From assembly GCA_963833195.1 (NCBI GenBank), contig CAWHXF010000027.1:2046001-2110000 (forward strand): 64,000 bases of DNA, written 5' to 3'. The translations under genes were made by a program, and so were the position numbers. This DNA comes from Granulosicoccus sp963833195 (GTDB lineage Bacteria; Pseudomonadota; Gammaproteobacteria; Granulosicoccales; Granulosicoccaceae). A model generated the notes under the pieces. It did no database searches. It worked only from the letters and a program-made list of their open reading frames with translations, and was not told where the DNA came from. Of the stretch, positions 1-7,583 are shown piece by piece; the stretch's first letter is position 1, and every line of letters begins with the position of its first letter.

Positions 1-366
1 GTAGTGGTGGCGCACGACGGTGCCCCGCGCATCGGTGCGCGCCCTGGCGTTGAGCAGGATCGGCAGCGGCGCGCGTCCGGGGCGGTCCAGACGCAGGGAG
101 ATCTCGCGCACGTGGCCCTGCAGCACGAGCATCGGACGCACGTGCGTCTCGAAGAACAGCCGCCCGGCGACCCCGAGCATCTCGTGCAACTTCGGGGCAT
201 CGTGGAACGGGTCGTCGAGGGACCCGATCCAGCGCTCGAAGGTGCGGTTGCAGCGCACGATGCGCCCGTCCGGCAGCGTCGACACGATGCCGCAAGGCGC
301 GTCCCGCAGCATCGTCTCCGCATCGTCCACGTCCTGCGCGTCGAGCGGCTCCGGCAGCGCGCTCAA
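1..366 (-). CDS. PAS-domain signalling protein (N-terminal part, runs off the window)
   Basis: The first 122 codons of a gene that continues beyond the left edge. The translation begins with TTG (LSALPEPLDAQDVDD) and contains a PAS-like segment: APCGIVSTLPDGRIVRCNRTFERW, then a long middle and a strand reading ISLRLDRPGRAPLPILLNA. The TTG overlaps the TGA stop of the upstream hydrolase gene (TTGA), so the two are probably translationally coupled. In Bacillus, RsbQ hydrolase works with the PAS-phosphatase RsbP in energy-stress signalling. Proteobacterial relatives often pair RsbQ-like proteins with other PAS output proteins. The output domain here (phosphatase, kinase or GGDEF) lies outside the window and cannot be named. 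Confidence 0.75.
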   Translation of the reverse strand, partial: MSALPEPLDAQDVDDAETMLRDAPCGIVSTLPDGRIVRCNRTFERWIGSLDDPFHDAPKLHEMLGVAGRLFFETHVRPMLVLQGHVREISLRLDRPGRAPLPILLNARARTDARGTVVRHHY

Positions 367-1172
367 GACAACCAGGCGTCGATCGCCGACACCGTCTCCG
401 CGGGCGCGGTCAGGTGCGGGCAGTGCCCGGTCGCCGACAACACGTGCAGCGTCGCGCGGGCGGCCTGCGAGCGGATCCAGTCGCCCACCTGGCGGGGTGC
501 GATCATGTCGTCGCTGCACTGGAGCACCAGCGAAGGTGCGGTCAGACGCCGCACGTCGGCCCGGTAGTCGCCGAGGAAGGTGACGCGCGCGAAATGTCGC
601 GCGATGGCGGGGTCGGTGCGGCAGAAGCTGCGCGTCAGGTCGTCGACGACCTCCGGCTCGGCCCCCGCGCCGAGGATGCCGGGCACCATCTGCCCGGACC
701 ACCCGAGGTAGTTCTCGTCCATCACCGCGAGCAACTGCTCCAGATCCTCGGCCTCGAAACCGCCTCGGTAGTCGCCGTCGTTGCGGTAGCACGGTGACGG
801 CGCGACGAGCACGAGCCTGGAGAAGCGTCCGGGCGCGTCGTTCGCGGCCAGCACCGCGCTCATCGCGCTGACCGAATGCCCGACCACGATGGGCGCCTCG
901 AGCTCCAGCGCGTCGCAGACCGCGAGCAGGTCCTCGGCGTGACCGTGCAGCGTGGCGTAGCGCTCCCGGTCGTAGGCCGAGAGGTCCGACTCGCCGGAGC
1001 CCGTCAGGTCGTAGACGACGGTACGGAACCGGTCCTCGAAGCGCGGCGCCACGAAGCGCCACGTGCTCTGGTCGCAACCGAACCCGTGCGCGAACACCAT
1101 CGCCGGAGCGTCCGCACCGCGGGTCCGCACGCGGTTGCGCCGGATGATCGCCTCGCGCGCCGCCTGCCGCAT
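363..1172 (-). CDS. RsbQ-like alpha/beta hydrolase
   Basis: A 269-residue alpha/beta hydrolase, the usual RsbQ length. Visible landmarks are the oxyanion segment FAHGFGCDQSTW near residue 27, the nucleophile elbow GHSVSA with Ser100, the acid at CSDD (about residue 221) and the His of GHCPH at residue 250. This spacing closely follows the Ser-Asp-His triad of Bacillus RsbQ. The family also includes the plant karrikin and strigolactone receptors KAI2 and D14. RsbQ binds or hydrolyses a small, still unclear ligand and activates a PAS partner; the overlapping downstream PAS gene fits that role. The ATG at 1172 was chosen because the protein then has family length; the open frame extends upstream without homology. 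Ligand and output are unknown. Confidence 0.85.
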   Translation of the reverse strand: MRQAAREAIIRRNRVRTRGADAPAMVFAHGFGCDQSTWRFVAPRFEDRFRTVVYDLTGSGESDLSAYDRERYATLHGHAEDLLAVCDALELEAPIVVGHSVSAMSAVLAANDAPGRFSRLVLVAPSPCYRNDGDYRGGFEAEDLEQLLAVMDENYLGWSGQMVPGILGAGAEPEVVDDLTRSFCRTDPAIARHFARVTFLGDYRADVRRLTAPSLVLQCSDDMIAPRQVGDWIRSQAARATLHVLSATGHCPHLTAPAETVSAIDAWLS

Positions 1173-1472
1173 CGCCTTCGGTTCGTGGTCCTTGCAGCCG
1201 GGGTGGGTGCGCGCGTCCTCACCGGAGCACTGCTCGCGCGGCGCATGTAACCACGGCCGCCGGAACCCCGGCGGCGCGCGCGAAGATTCTTCACCACCCG
1301 GCGGTAGCGTGATCGGAACGCTCCTCGTCCGATCGCGCGCGGATCGCGCGGTCGGGACGGTCCGTGCTAGGGTCGACCTCCCTGTCAGGGGGACCACTCG
1401 TTGACATTCGGCCCCCCCGCGGCCGAAACGATCCCGTCGCCTCCTCTGAGTTCATCTCGAGGAGCGCCACCC
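1173..1472. promoter_or_regulatory. 300-base divergent intergenic region
   Basis: Separates the leftward rsbQ-like gene from the rightward DUF1611 gene and must hold both promoters. A perfect TTGACA lies at 1401-1406, but no convincing -10 box follows at 16-18 bases. The rightward gene has an AGGAG-type ribosome site around 1458-1463, ahead of ATG 1473. No coding sequence is recognisable. Confidence 0.35.
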
Positions 1473-2714
1473 ATGGCCGTACCCACCGCAGTTCCGCCGT
1501 TCGCGCCGCTCGGCGCGCATCGCCCCACCCTGCTTCCGGTCCTCGACGGACCGCGCACGCTCGACGACCTCGCCGTCGGACGCGCTTCCGCAGCGCCGTG
1601 GCGCGCGGCGAACACGACCGAACCGCGACCCGTCGGAGCCGCCATCGTGTACTGCGAGGCGAACTTCGGCGCCATCGACGGCAAGACCGCCAACGGCCTC
1701 GTGCGGCATTCGCAGAAGTACCGGATCCTGTCGGTGATCGACAGCGCGCAGGCCGACCGGGACACGGGCACCGTGCTCGACGGGCGGCCGAACGGGATAC
1801 CCCTCGTGCGCGATCTGGCCGACGCGCTCGCCCGCGCGGACACCCGACCGGACACGTTCATCTACGGCATCGCGCCCTCGAGCGGGTCGCTCTCGCGGCG
1901 CGAGCGCGCCACGCTGCTCGAGGCGATCGGGTCGGGCATGGACATCGTCAGCGGGCTGCACGAGTTCCTCGGTGACGATGCGGAGTTCGTGGCGGCCGCC
2001 CGCAAGGCGAACGTCACGCTGGTCGATGTCCGCAAGCCGCGCGACAAGCGCGACATGCACACCTTCAGCGGACGCATCGCCGGCGTCACCTGCCCGCGCA
2101 TCGCGGTGCTCGGCACCGACTGCGCCATCGGCAAGCGCACGACCGCCACCGTCCTCGCGCGCGCGCTGAACGCGCGGGGACTCAAGACGGTGATGATCGG
2201 TACCGGGCAGACGGGCCTGATGCAGGGCGCGCGCTACGGCATCGCGCTCGACGCCGTGCCGTCGCAGTTCTGCGCGGGCGAGCTCGAGGCCACCATCGTC
2301 GATGCCTTCGAGCGCGAGCAGCCGGACGTCATCGTCATCGAGGGGCAAGGCGCGCTGAGCCATCCGGCCTACTCCACGTCCTCGTTCATCCTGCGCGGCG
2401 GCCAGCCCGACGCCGTCGTGCTGCAGCACGCTCCGGGGCGCAAGGCGCGTTGCGACTTCCCGGACATGCCCATGCCGGACCCCGCCACCGAGATCCACCT
2501 GATCCAGACCTTCGCCGACACGCGGGTCATCGGGCTGACGATCAACCACGAGCACCTGTCCGAGGCCGAGATCGACGCGGCCATCGTGCGCTACGAGCGC
2601 GAGCTCGGCATGCCCGTGACCGATGCGCTCACGCGCCCGGAGAGACGGCTCGCGGACATGGTCGTGCAGGCGTTCCCGGCACTCGTGGAGAGCGCGTCCG
2701 CACGCGCGGGGTGA
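1473..2714 (+). CDS. DUF1611 family P-loop protein (DgcN-like)
   Basis: A 413-residue protein with the two DUF1611 parts. The N-terminal Rossmann-like part carries YCEANFGAIDGKTANGLVRH and the conserved VLDGRPNGIPL. The C-terminal P-loop part has the Walker A-like GTDCAIGKRTTA near residue 218 and VIVIEGQGALSHPAY. Members of this family (DgcN), as I recall, are linked to D-glutamate breakdown in marine bacteria, together with an enolase-superfamily partner. Here the partner, in a GTGA overlap, is instead an alanine-racemase-fold enzyme. The inference is a role in acylating or ligating a D-amino acid, but the substrate is not visible. ATG 1473 follows a good GAGG ribosome site; an upstream TTG at 1401 would add 24 low-complexity residues. 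Confidence 0.75.
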   Translation: MAVPTAVPPFAPLGAHRPTLLPVLDGPRTLDDLAVGRASAAPWRAANTTEPRPVGAAIVYCEANFGAIDGKTANGLVRHSQKYRILSVIDSAQADRDTGTVLDGRPNGIPLVRDLADALARADTRPDTFIYGIAPSSGSLSRRERATLLEAIGSGMDIVSGLHEFLGDDAEFVAAARKANVTLVDVRKPRDKRDMHTFSGRIAGVTCPRIAVLGTDCAIGKRTTATVLARALNARGLKTVMIGTGQTGLMQGARYGIALDAVPSQFCAGELEATIVDAFEREQPDVIVIEGQGALSHPAYSTSSFILRGGQPDAVVLQHAPGRKARCDFPDMPMPDPATEIHLIQTFADTRVIGLTINHEHLSEAEIDAAIVRYERELGMPVTDALTRPERRLADMVVQAFPALVESASARAG

Positions 2715-3826
2715 GCGCGCCGCGGCTGGAGATCGATCTCGGGAAGCTTCATGACAACGCGCGCACGCTCGTCGAGCGGCTGGCCGCGCGCGGCATCCGG
2801 GTGACCGGCATCACCAAGGCGACCCTGGGCTCGCCGGCCATCGCGCGAGCTCTCCTGAGCGCGGGCGTGGTGGCGCTCGGCGACTCGCGCATCGAGAACA
2901 TCGAGACCCTGCGACGCGCCGGCGTGCCCGGACCGATGGTGCTCGTGCGCTCGCCGATGCGCAGCCAGGTGAGCCGCGTCGTCAGGCACGCCGACACGAG
3001 CTTCAACACCGAGCCGGAGATCGTGCGGCTGCTGTCCGTCGCCGCGCGTCGGGCGGGGCGCACGCACGGCATCGTGCTGATGGTCGAGCTCGGCGACCTG
3101 CGCGAGGGCATCATGCCGGACGATCTCGAACGCATCGCGTGCGAGGTGCTGCGCCTGCCCAACGTCGCGCTGCGCGGCATCGGCGCGAACCTCGCCTGCC
3201 GCAGCGGCGTCGCGCCCGGCCAGCGGAACATGGCGGAGCTGTCCGCGCTGGCCGAGTCGCTCGAGACGGCTCTCGGCTGCAGGCTCGGCACGGTGTCCGG
3301 CGGCAACTCCGCCAACCTCGGCTGGGCGCTCGGCGGCGGCGACACGGGACGCATCGACGACCTGCGGCTCGGCGAGGCGATCCTGCTAGGCCGCGATCCG
3401 CTGCACGGCCGGCCCATCGACGGGCTGCACGGCGATGCGATCACGCTCGTGGCCGAGGTGATCGAGTCGAAGCGCAAGCCGTCGCTGCCGTGGGGCGAGC
3501 TCGCGCGGAACGCCTTCGGCGAGCTCCCGGTCGTCGAAGACCGCGGGGACGTGTGGCAGGCGCTGCTCGCCGTCGGCCGCCAGGACACCGATGCGGACGG
3601 ACTTCGGGCGCCCGCGGGCATCGAGATCGCGGGCGCGAGCAGCGATCACCTGGTCGTGCGCGGCGATCGGCATGCGCTGCCCGTCGGCGCCGAGATCCGG
3701 TTCACGCTCGGCTACGGCGCGTTGCTGCGCGCCATGACCTCGCCGTTCGTCGCCAGGCGGATGTGCGGACGCGCGGCTCACGCAGGCTCCACCGCCCTGG
3801 GCGAGGCCGTGCGACGGGTGGCCTGA
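2711..3826 (+). CDS. Alanine/ornithine racemase family PLP enzyme
   Basis: A 371-residue PLP-dependent enzyme of the alanine-racemase N-terminal fold. The likely PLP lysine sits in GITKATLGSP near residue 38; TVSGGNSANLGWAL and IDDLRLGEAILLGRD are further family blocks. It resembles the ornithine/alanine racemase subgroup rather than classical Alr, which has a longer C-terminal beta domain and a different active-site tyrosine region. The GTG start at 2711 overlaps the stop of the DUF1611 gene (GTGA), so the two are very probably co-translated. The pair suggests interconversion of L- and D-amino acids feeding the DUF1611 protein, or the reverse. The exact substrate cannot be read from sequence. 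Confidence 0.8.
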   Translation: MSAPRLEIDLGKLHDNARTLVERLAARGIRVTGITKATLGSPAIARALLSAGVVALGDSRIENIETLRRAGVPGPMVLVRSPMRSQVSRVVRHADTSFNTEPEIVRLLSVAARRAGRTHGIVLMVELGDLREGIMPDDLERIACEVLRLPNVALRGIGANLACRSGVAPGQRNMAELSALAESLETALGCRLGTVSGGNSANLGWALGGGDTGRIDDLRLGEAILLGRDPLHGRPIDGLHGDAITLVAEVIESKRKPSLPWGELARNAFGELPVVEDRGDVWQALLAVGRQDTDADGLRAPAGIEIAGASSDHLVVRGDRHALPVGAEIRFTLGYGALLRAMTSPFVARRMCGRAAHAGSTALGEAVRRVA

Positions 3827-3839
3827 GAAGGACTCCCGC

Positions 3840-5000
3840 TCAGGCCGCCCGGACCTCGTGGGCGCCGCGCACCTGCTTCCAGAACTTCGCGAAGGTCGGA
3901 AACCCCATGCGCGGCATCGGGTACAGCCACGGCCGATCCTCGACCGTGCCGGGCCAGCCTTCGCACGCCGGGTACTCGCGGCGCACCACGAAGGCGTCCG
4001 CGCTCGCGGCGCGCAGTTCGTCCACGCTGCCGTGCAGCACCCGTGCGCCGCACTCGGCGGCCCAGTGCGCGACGAGGGTCCAGCGCTTCTCGCTCAGCGG
4101 CCATCGCAGCGCATGGTCGACGTCGATGAACACCACGTGCCGCGCGATGTCCTCGCGCCAGCGCGGGTCCAGGTTCCAGATCGAGCGCAGCGCGACGGGC
4201 TCGTTCGACGGGAACGCATCGCCCGCGCCGCCGATCGCGCGGCCGGGCAATCGCGACACCAGCGTGTCGCGCGCGTCGAAGCCCGCATAGTCGACCGCGC
4301 GGCGCCGGGACCGCGCCTTCGGCAGCGCGAGCGCATCGAGCGCCTCGTAGGGCACGTCCAGCCAGGTGCCGTGCTGATCGGTCTTCGCGAAACGGTTGAC
4401 GTTGTCCTGGTTCATCACGTACGGCTTCGCGCGCGACGTGCCCGCCACCCACTGCCACGACAGCGCGTTGCTCGCCAGATCGCCGTCGATCAGGTGGAAA
4501 TGCAGCCAACGCGCGGGTTCCTGCCAGCGCGTGCGCCCGATGCGCACGGTCACCGCGGCCGTCCACAAGCGTGCGTGGTTGTGCATCGTGCCTTCTGCGA
4601 CGACGTGGCGGATCGCCGCGTCGATACCGTCGATGCCGGTGTCGGCATCCAGCACCGCGGCCGGCGGCACCGCCGAGCGCACGTCGTCCTGCGGCTGCAC
4701 GAGATCGTCGAAGATGCGCTCGCCTTCACGCTGCCAGGTGCGCTGGTGGAACTCGCGCCAGGCAAGCTGGTTCAGCAGCTTCTCGCAACGCTCTTCGGAA
4801 TGCCGCGCGAGCGCGAGCTCCGCCACGTCGCGCGTCGAGATGACCCCGTGAGCGATGAACGGTCCGAGCCAGGTGGCGGCGCCGTCAAGATCGTCCCTGC
4901 CGCGCTCGTAGGCCAGCGGGTCGATGGAGCGAGCGCGGCGCAGCACTTCGGTCAGGTCGACGCGGAAGTGCTCGGCCGGCGGGGCGATCGGATCGTTCAT
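3840..5000 (-). CDS. Photolyase/cryptochrome-like FAD protein with a displaced alpha/beta segment
   Basis: A 386-residue protein whose N-terminal 260 residues match the photolyase FAD domain: WLGPFIAHGVISTRDV, LAWREFHQRTW, TGIDGIDAAIRHV, GTMHNHARLW, LIDGDLASNALSWQWVAG. The usual N-terminal antenna domain is absent. Instead, about 100 C-terminal residues (HVVFIDVDHALRWPLSEKRW, then CGARVLHGSVDELR and ADAFVVRREYP) resemble the second half of the antenna domain, which suggests a circular permutation. It starts only 4 bases after the dabA stop, so it is probably the last gene of the dab operon. Photorepair activity is not assured; a light-sensing or other flavin function is possible. Confidence 0.8.
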   Translation of the reverse strand: MNDPIAPPAEHFRVDLTEVLRRARSIDPLAYERGRDDLDGAATWLGPFIAHGVISTRDVAELALARHSEERCEKLLNQLAWREFHQRTWQREGERIFDDLVQPQDDVRSAVPPAAVLDADTGIDGIDAAIRHVVAEGTMHNHARLWTAAVTVRIGRTRWQEPARWLHFHLIDGDLASNALSWQWVAGTSRAKPYVMNQDNVNRFAKTDQHGTWLDVPYEALDALALPKARSRRRAVDYAGFDARDTLVSRLPGRAIGGAGDAFPSNEPVALRSIWNLDPRWREDIARHVVFIDVDHALRWPLSEKRWTLVAHWAAECGARVLHGSVDELRAASADAFVVRREYPACEGWPGTVEDRPWLYPMPRMGFPTFAKFWKQVRGAHEVRAA

Positions 5001-5004
5001 GGCA

Positions 5005-7449
5005 TCAGTACGATGAACCGCCGAACCCGGTCTCCTCCCATCCGAGGCCGCCCGCGTAGCGCCAGGCCATCCGTCCCCGGTCGTCCAGCGCGTACAGGTA
5101 CAGCCAGCGGTTGTCGAACAGCGCGGCGACGGTGGGGTGCCGCTGCAGGATGTCCGTCATCGCTTCGCACGGCGCCGCGACGCACACGGCCAGACGCAGC
5201 GGCTCGTGCATCAGGCGCTCGCCGTCGTGCACCGACTGCCAGGGCAGCCCCGAGCGCAGCTCACCCCCGTTGCCCTCGACGACGCCGATGCCGCCGACGA
5301 CGTTGTGCAGCAGCTTGTCGCCGGCGCCGAAGAGGCTCGGCGCGACGCTCGAGCCGTAGTACTGCAGGCTGATCCAGCTCGCGACGACGACCGGCGCGGT
5401 CAGCACCACTTCCAGCACCGCGAAGCCATCGTCCGCCACGGCGTCGTAGTCGTGCAGGAACACGCGACCACCCAGATCCTTGCCCGCGGTCATCGCGCGC
5501 GGGGCGGCGACGAAGGCGTTGCAGCCCGCCAGGCCCCACTCGGGACGCACCTCCGACCAGTCGAGCGCGCGGCGTGCGATGTCGTGCTCGCTCCCTGCCC
5601 GCGGCAGGCGCAGCGCCCGTTCGGTGCGTGCGACGCGGCCCGCCCCCGCCAGCCGCACCCGCAGCCGTCCGAGCGCGTCGGCGTGCGCGGGCGACGGGGT
5701 GTCGGCGTCGAAGAGGCGCACGGTGTCGGCGGTCGTGTCGTGCAGGGCGGCGAGGAAGAGCGTGTCCTCGGGCACGTCGATGCCGCGCTCGGCCAGAGCG
5801 CGCCGAACCTCGCGGTCGTTCAGCAGCGCCGCGAGCAGGCGGGCGTTGCTCTCGCCGGAGTATCCGCCGCACGCGCCGCATTGCAGGGCGCTCGCGTGCG
5901 GGTTATTGACGACCCGCGCCCCGTGACCGCACAGCATCACGATGGGTGCGAGGTCCCGCGTGAGCGACATCCCGCGCAGCGCACCCTCGGCGGCCGCCAC
6001 GCGCTCGGGCAACGCGGGCAACGGGTCCAGGCGCGGCGGCGGGTCCGAGGGCGGAGACGCGCCGCCCGACCCCGTCGCGTCGCGCAGCAACTTGAAGGCG
6101 TACACCGGCCCCATCGCCTCGACGAAGGCGAACGAGGACACCGCCGCGAGCTTGAACCGGCCCCAGGCGCGTCGCGCGCGCGCCGTGATCCGGGTGTCCG
6201 CCTCCCGTTCGCCGTCCTGCGCGCCCCCGGAGCTCGTGTGCAGCGCCGGGTTCAGCAGCACCGGCAGGCGATGCTCGGGAACGTCCGAGCCGAAGCGCCG
6301 GTGGGAGGTGGCGAGTCCGAAGAACCCGGCGAAGCCGGAGGTCCGGATATCGCCGTCGAGCCCTTCGAGCGCGCGTCGGAACACTTCCGAGCGCACGTCG
6401 ATGCAGAACACGGCCTGCACGTCGGGGCGGGTCGGCGTCGGTGGCGAGTCGATGCCGGCCACGGCCACGGACGCGGCGCCCGAGCTTGCGAGCAGCATCG
6501 CGAGCGCGCGCTGCGCGGCGCGTTCGTGCGCTTCCTGCAGCACGCTGTCGACGAGCATCGCGTCGCTCGGCTCGAGCGGCGCCGCATGGGCGGCGCGAGC
6601 CTTTCGCCACGGCTCCTCGATGCGCGTCTCGTGACGCGCGTACAACGCCTCCTCCCAGACGAGCCGGATGGCAAGCAGTTGCACGGCCGTGGTGTCGGTG
6701 CCGCCGCCGAGCTCCGCCTGCCACTGGCGCCAGCGCGCGTACTGGCCCCAGCCGCCCAGGGTCACGAGCAGGCGATGGAAGTAGGTCTCGGCCGCATCGT
6801 CCGGCAAGCCCAGCCGCTCCACCGCCCGTGCGATCAGCGCCTCGCAGCGATCGGGGCTGTCCTGCACGTGCGCGGCGAACCCGGCCAGACCGACGATCTC
6901 GGGGGTCAGGTCGTGCGTCGCGAACGAGCGCCACTCCGCGTACGCGCCGCGCCTGCGCGAGGCCGCCCAGAGCGCCTGCCCTTCGTCGAAGTGGCCGCCC
7001 CCCCAGGCACCGACGCGCTCGCCGATCAGCGCGGGCCAGTCCGTCCCGGTCGCCCGCGCCGCGAGCTCCGCGACGGTCGGGATCGCGCTCGGCGTCGGGA
7101 TCGGCTCGCGGGCGGCCGCCTTCAGCGCGTCGAGATCGAGCGCGATGTCCTGCCCGGACGCGCCGCGCAGCGCGGCCTCCAGATCGTCGTCCGTGATCTC
7201 GCCCGCATCGATCTTCGCCGCGTACCAGGCGCGCGGCATCGTCACGGCGACGCCCGCCACCCGGGCCAGGCGCGCGCCGGCACGTGCCAGGCCTTCGTGG
7301 GCCTGGCCCAGGTACGGGTTGACCGCCACGCTCGAGGCCAGCGGCCACAGCGGCGGCACGGCGCTCGCGGCGCGGTCCGCGGCGGCCAGCATGAACGATG
7401 CGCGCGCGTCGGACGCGTCATCGAGGATCGGCATGCCGTCGGTGTCCAT
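5005..7449 (-). CDS. dabA: DabA, inorganic-carbon uptake subunit (DUF2309)
   Basis: An 814-residue DUF2309 protein. The zinc-site residues known for DabA of Halothiobacillus are all visible: Cys and Asp in VFCIDVRSE, then His in MLCGHGARVVNNPHAS and Cys in LQCGACGGYSGESN. This is the cytoplasmic, carbonic-anhydrase-like subunit that hydrates CO2 vectorially, energised by the membrane subunit DabB. The dabB end lies about 20 bases upstream, and a GAGGAG ribosome site precedes ATG 7449. The large overlapping open frame reaching to 8685 is only read-through into dabB. DAB complexes occur in autotrophs and in heterotrophs needing bicarbonate, so autotrophy is not proven. The sequence itself looks intact. 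Confidence 0.93.
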   Translation of the reverse strand: MDTDGMPILDDASDARASFMLAAADRAASAVPPLWPLASSVAVNPYLGQAHEGLARAGARLARVAGVAVTMPRAWYAAKIDAGEITDDDLEAALRGASGQDIALDLDALKAAAREPIPTPSAIPTVAELAARATGTDWPALIGERVGAWGGGHFDEGQALWAASRRRGAYAEWRSFATHDLTPEIVGLAGFAAHVQDSPDRCEALIARAVERLGLPDDAAETYFHRLLVTLGGWGQYARWRQWQAELGGGTDTTAVQLLAIRLVWEEALYARHETRIEEPWRKARAAHAAPLEPSDAMLVDSVLQEAHERAAQRALAMLLASSGAASVAVAGIDSPPTPTRPDVQAVFCIDVRSEVFRRALEGLDGDIRTSGFAGFFGLATSHRRFGSDVPEHRLPVLLNPALHTSSGGAQDGEREADTRITARARRAWGRFKLAAVSSFAFVEAMGPVYAFKLLRDATGSGGASPPSDPPPRLDPLPALPERVAAAEGALRGMSLTRDLAPIVMLCGHGARVVNNPHASALQCGACGGYSGESNARLLAALLNDREVRRALAERGIDVPEDTLFLAALHDTTADTVRLFDADTPSPAHADALGRLRVRLAGAGRVARTERALRLPRAGSEHDIARRALDWSEVRPEWGLAGCNAFVAAPRAMTAGKDLGGRVFLHDYDAVADDGFAVLEVVLTAPVVVASWISLQYYGSSVAPSLFGAGDKLLHNVVGGIGVVEGNGGELRSGLPWQSVHDGERLMHEPLRLAVCVAAPCEAMTDILQRHPTVAALFDNRWLYLYALDDRGRMAWRYAGGLGWEETGFGGSSY

Positions 7450-7468
7450 CGCAGTGCTCCTCGTCGTC

Positions 7469-7583
7469 TCAGCGTCGGGTCGACCAGCCGCCGAGCAGCC
7501 GGTCACCGATGGCGTTCGCGTACAACCCGTTCGAGAGGTGCACGCGCAGTCCGGCGGCCGCCGGGTGATAGGCCCACAGCTGG
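7469..7583 (-). other. dabB: Out-of-frame C-terminal end of dabB
   Basis: This stretch translates as WAYHPAAAGLRVHL, then SNGLYANAIGDRLLGGWSTRR and a TGA stop (7469-7471), the normal end of DabB proteins. It is separated from the upstream frame by one extra base in the run at 7582-7584. The corrected stop would leave about 20 bases to dabA, a typical operon spacing. Confidence 0.8.

Noticed and set aside
1401..1430. TTGACA as a -35 promoter box
   Set aside because: No acceptable -10 sequence at 16-18 bases downstream.
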